This document shows positions 63,205 through 64,000 of a stretch of DNA of 64,000 bases, in pieces. The stretch covers positions 7,610-71,609 of the forward strand of contig NZ_JALOAA010000005.1 in the NCBI RefSeq assembly GCF_023229025.1, read 5' to 3'. The position numbers and the translations under genes are program-made. Source of the stretch: Sulfurimonas sp. (GTDB taxonomy: Bacteria > Campylobacterota > Campylobacteria > Campylobacterales > Sulfurimonadaceae). The notes beneath the pieces were generated by a model, which was given only the letters and a program-made list of their open reading frames with translations, ran no database searches and had not been told where the DNA came from. Position 1 is the first letter of the stretch, and every line of letters starts with the position of its first letter.

Positions 63205-64000
63205 TTATTTTAAATCAAATACATCCTCATCTACAGTTTTACCGCCGCTATCTCTCTCGCTCTTATCAAGATACTTAGCTGCATTTGCACTATTGAAGCC
63301 GTTCATTTTTAACTCTAAGTCAGATGCACTTGTAGCATAATCTTTCGCTCTCTCTCTTGTGATAATTCCTGCATTGTAAATATCCAAAATATGTTGATCG
63401 AAACTTTGAGACTTATAGTGTTCACGACCTTTTTCTATAGCCTCCTTAATCTCATAATCTCGGTTCTCTAAAATCAGCTTCTCTATTGTAGGAGTTTTTA
63501 CAAGTATCTCCATAGCAGCTATTCGTTTATCCTCTTTTGTTGGAATAAGTCTTTGAGAAATTACACCTTTTAACACGCTAGCAAGAGAGAGACGGACACG
63601 GTTTTGCTCCTCATTAGGAAAGATTGCAATAATACGGTTGATAGTCTCTTTTGCATCTACCGTATGTAGGGTTGAGAAGACTAAATGCCCTGTATCTGCT
63701 GCATGAAGTGCAAGCTCAATTGTCTCACGGTCTCTCATCTCACCGACTAGTATAATGTCCGGATCTTCACGAAGAGCAGCTCTTAGCGCTCTATCAAAAG
63801 AGAGCGTATCTTGTCCAACCGAGCGCTGATTTATAATACATCCTCTATCTTTATGTACAAACTCAATAGGATCTTCAATAGTTATAATATGCTTTTTTTG
63901 TGTTATGTTTATCTCATGTATCATGGCTGCAAGGGTTGTAGATTTACCGCTACCTGTAGTTCCTGTAACAAGGATAAGCCCGCGTGACTCTTTTGTGAAA
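63205..64000 (-). CDS. pilT: Type IV pilus retraction ATPase PilT (3' part)
   Basis: PilT powers pilus retraction and twitching. The frame is open to the window edge, so the N-terminus is missing. Walker A GTTGSGKSTT lies just inside the edge, followed by the Asp box EDPIEFVH, Walker B DPDIILVGEMRD and the His box HLVFSTLHTVDA, with AIRNLIRE replaced by similar helices near the end. It is convergent with nothing and precedes rplY on the same strand. PilT is preferred over PilB because of the size and the missing PilB insertions, but the N-terminus is not visible. Confidence 0.9.
   Translation of the reverse strand, partial: FTKESRGLILVTGTTGSGKSTTLAAMIHEINITQKKHIITIEDPIEFVHKDRGCIINQRSVGQDTLSFDRALRAALREDPDIILVGEMRDRETIELALHAADTGHLVFSTLHTVDAKETINRIIAIFPNEEQNRVRLSLASVLKGVISQRLIPTKEDKRIAAMEILVKTPTIEKLILENRDYEIKEAIEKGREHYKSQSFDQHILDIYNAGIITRERAKDYATSASDLELKMNGFNSANAAKYLDKSERDSGGKTVDEDVFDLK

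Overview
The window looks like chromosomal DNA of a Campylobacterota (epsilonproteobacterial) sulfur oxidiser close to Sulfurimonas. It is AT-rich and densely packed, with gene overlaps of a few bases almost everywhere and no gene-free stretch above about 220 bases. It carries a PEB4-type SurA/PpiC isomerase and a cmoA-type methyltransferase. It also carries an iron-sulfur molybdoenzyme and several gene blocks whose order I recall from Campylobacter jejuni: ctpA-purC-purS-purQ-(unknown)-plsC-crcB, rplY-pth-lptF/G-lysA-HAD-pheA-hisC-fliF-fliG-fliH-dxs, rpmH-rnpA-yidD-yidC-jag-mnmE, and rnr-holA near ilvC. The genus is an inference from protein style and gene order; no search was run. I saw no rRNA, tRNA, CRISPR array, intact insertion sequence or prophage.

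Layout. 1-4.4 kb: end of RNase R, holA, ilvC and an unknown acidic protein. 4.4-10.5 kb: a tripartite RND efflux operon (outer-membrane factor, lipoprotein adaptor, pump) with a divergent MarR regulator and a compact operator region. 10.5-15.5 kb: the ribosomal-protein L34 / RNase P / membrane-insertase cluster rpmH-rnpA-yidD-yidC-jag-mnmE-ruvX. 15.6-18.3 kb: clpB with a sigma70-like promoter covered by a HAIR-like (HspR) repeat. 18.3-24.1 kb: nitroreductase, PLP desulfhydrase-like enzyme, peb4, nth, lipoprotein, cmoA, a small membrane protein and fba. 24.2-28.3 kb: coiled-coil protein plus DUF342/FapA, two small genes behind an AT-rich control region, HU and cyclophilin. 28.3-30.5 kb: phosphate transporter and thioredoxin. 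30.5-35.5 kb: molybdoenzyme operon in B-C-A order. 35.7-39.7 kb: aroK-thioredoxin-hisD, then a 12-helix membrane protein with a hemerythrin. 39.9-45.0 kb: ctpA, purine genes, a membrane/SH3 protein, plsC, crcB. 45.0-51.2 kb: orphan ABC ATPase with dut, a small Cys protein, an ovothiol-synthesis operon (ovoA, ovoB-like lyase, two small genes) and pgeF. 51.2-64 kb: dxs, fliHGF, hisC, pheA, HAD protein, lysA, LPS-export permease, pth, rplY and the end of pilT.

The most unusual signals are in translation starts and promoters. rnpA and ruvX, both in the rpmH cluster, have no ATG/GTG/TTG that preserves the conserved N-terminus; they appear to start at ATT and ATC. Four plus-strand genes (marR, a small HTH gene, nth, pgeF) have a TATAAT-like -10 box ending 5-6 bases before the ATG and no ribosome binding site, which predicts leaderless mRNAs. 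At ovoA/pgeF the two divergent -10 boxes form one 13-base palindrome.

Functionally the window combines housekeeping genes with accessory redox functions suited to a microaerobic or redox-gradient lifestyle: ovothiol synthesis, a quinone-linked molybdoenzyme, hemerythrin, thioredoxins and a parvulin chaperone.
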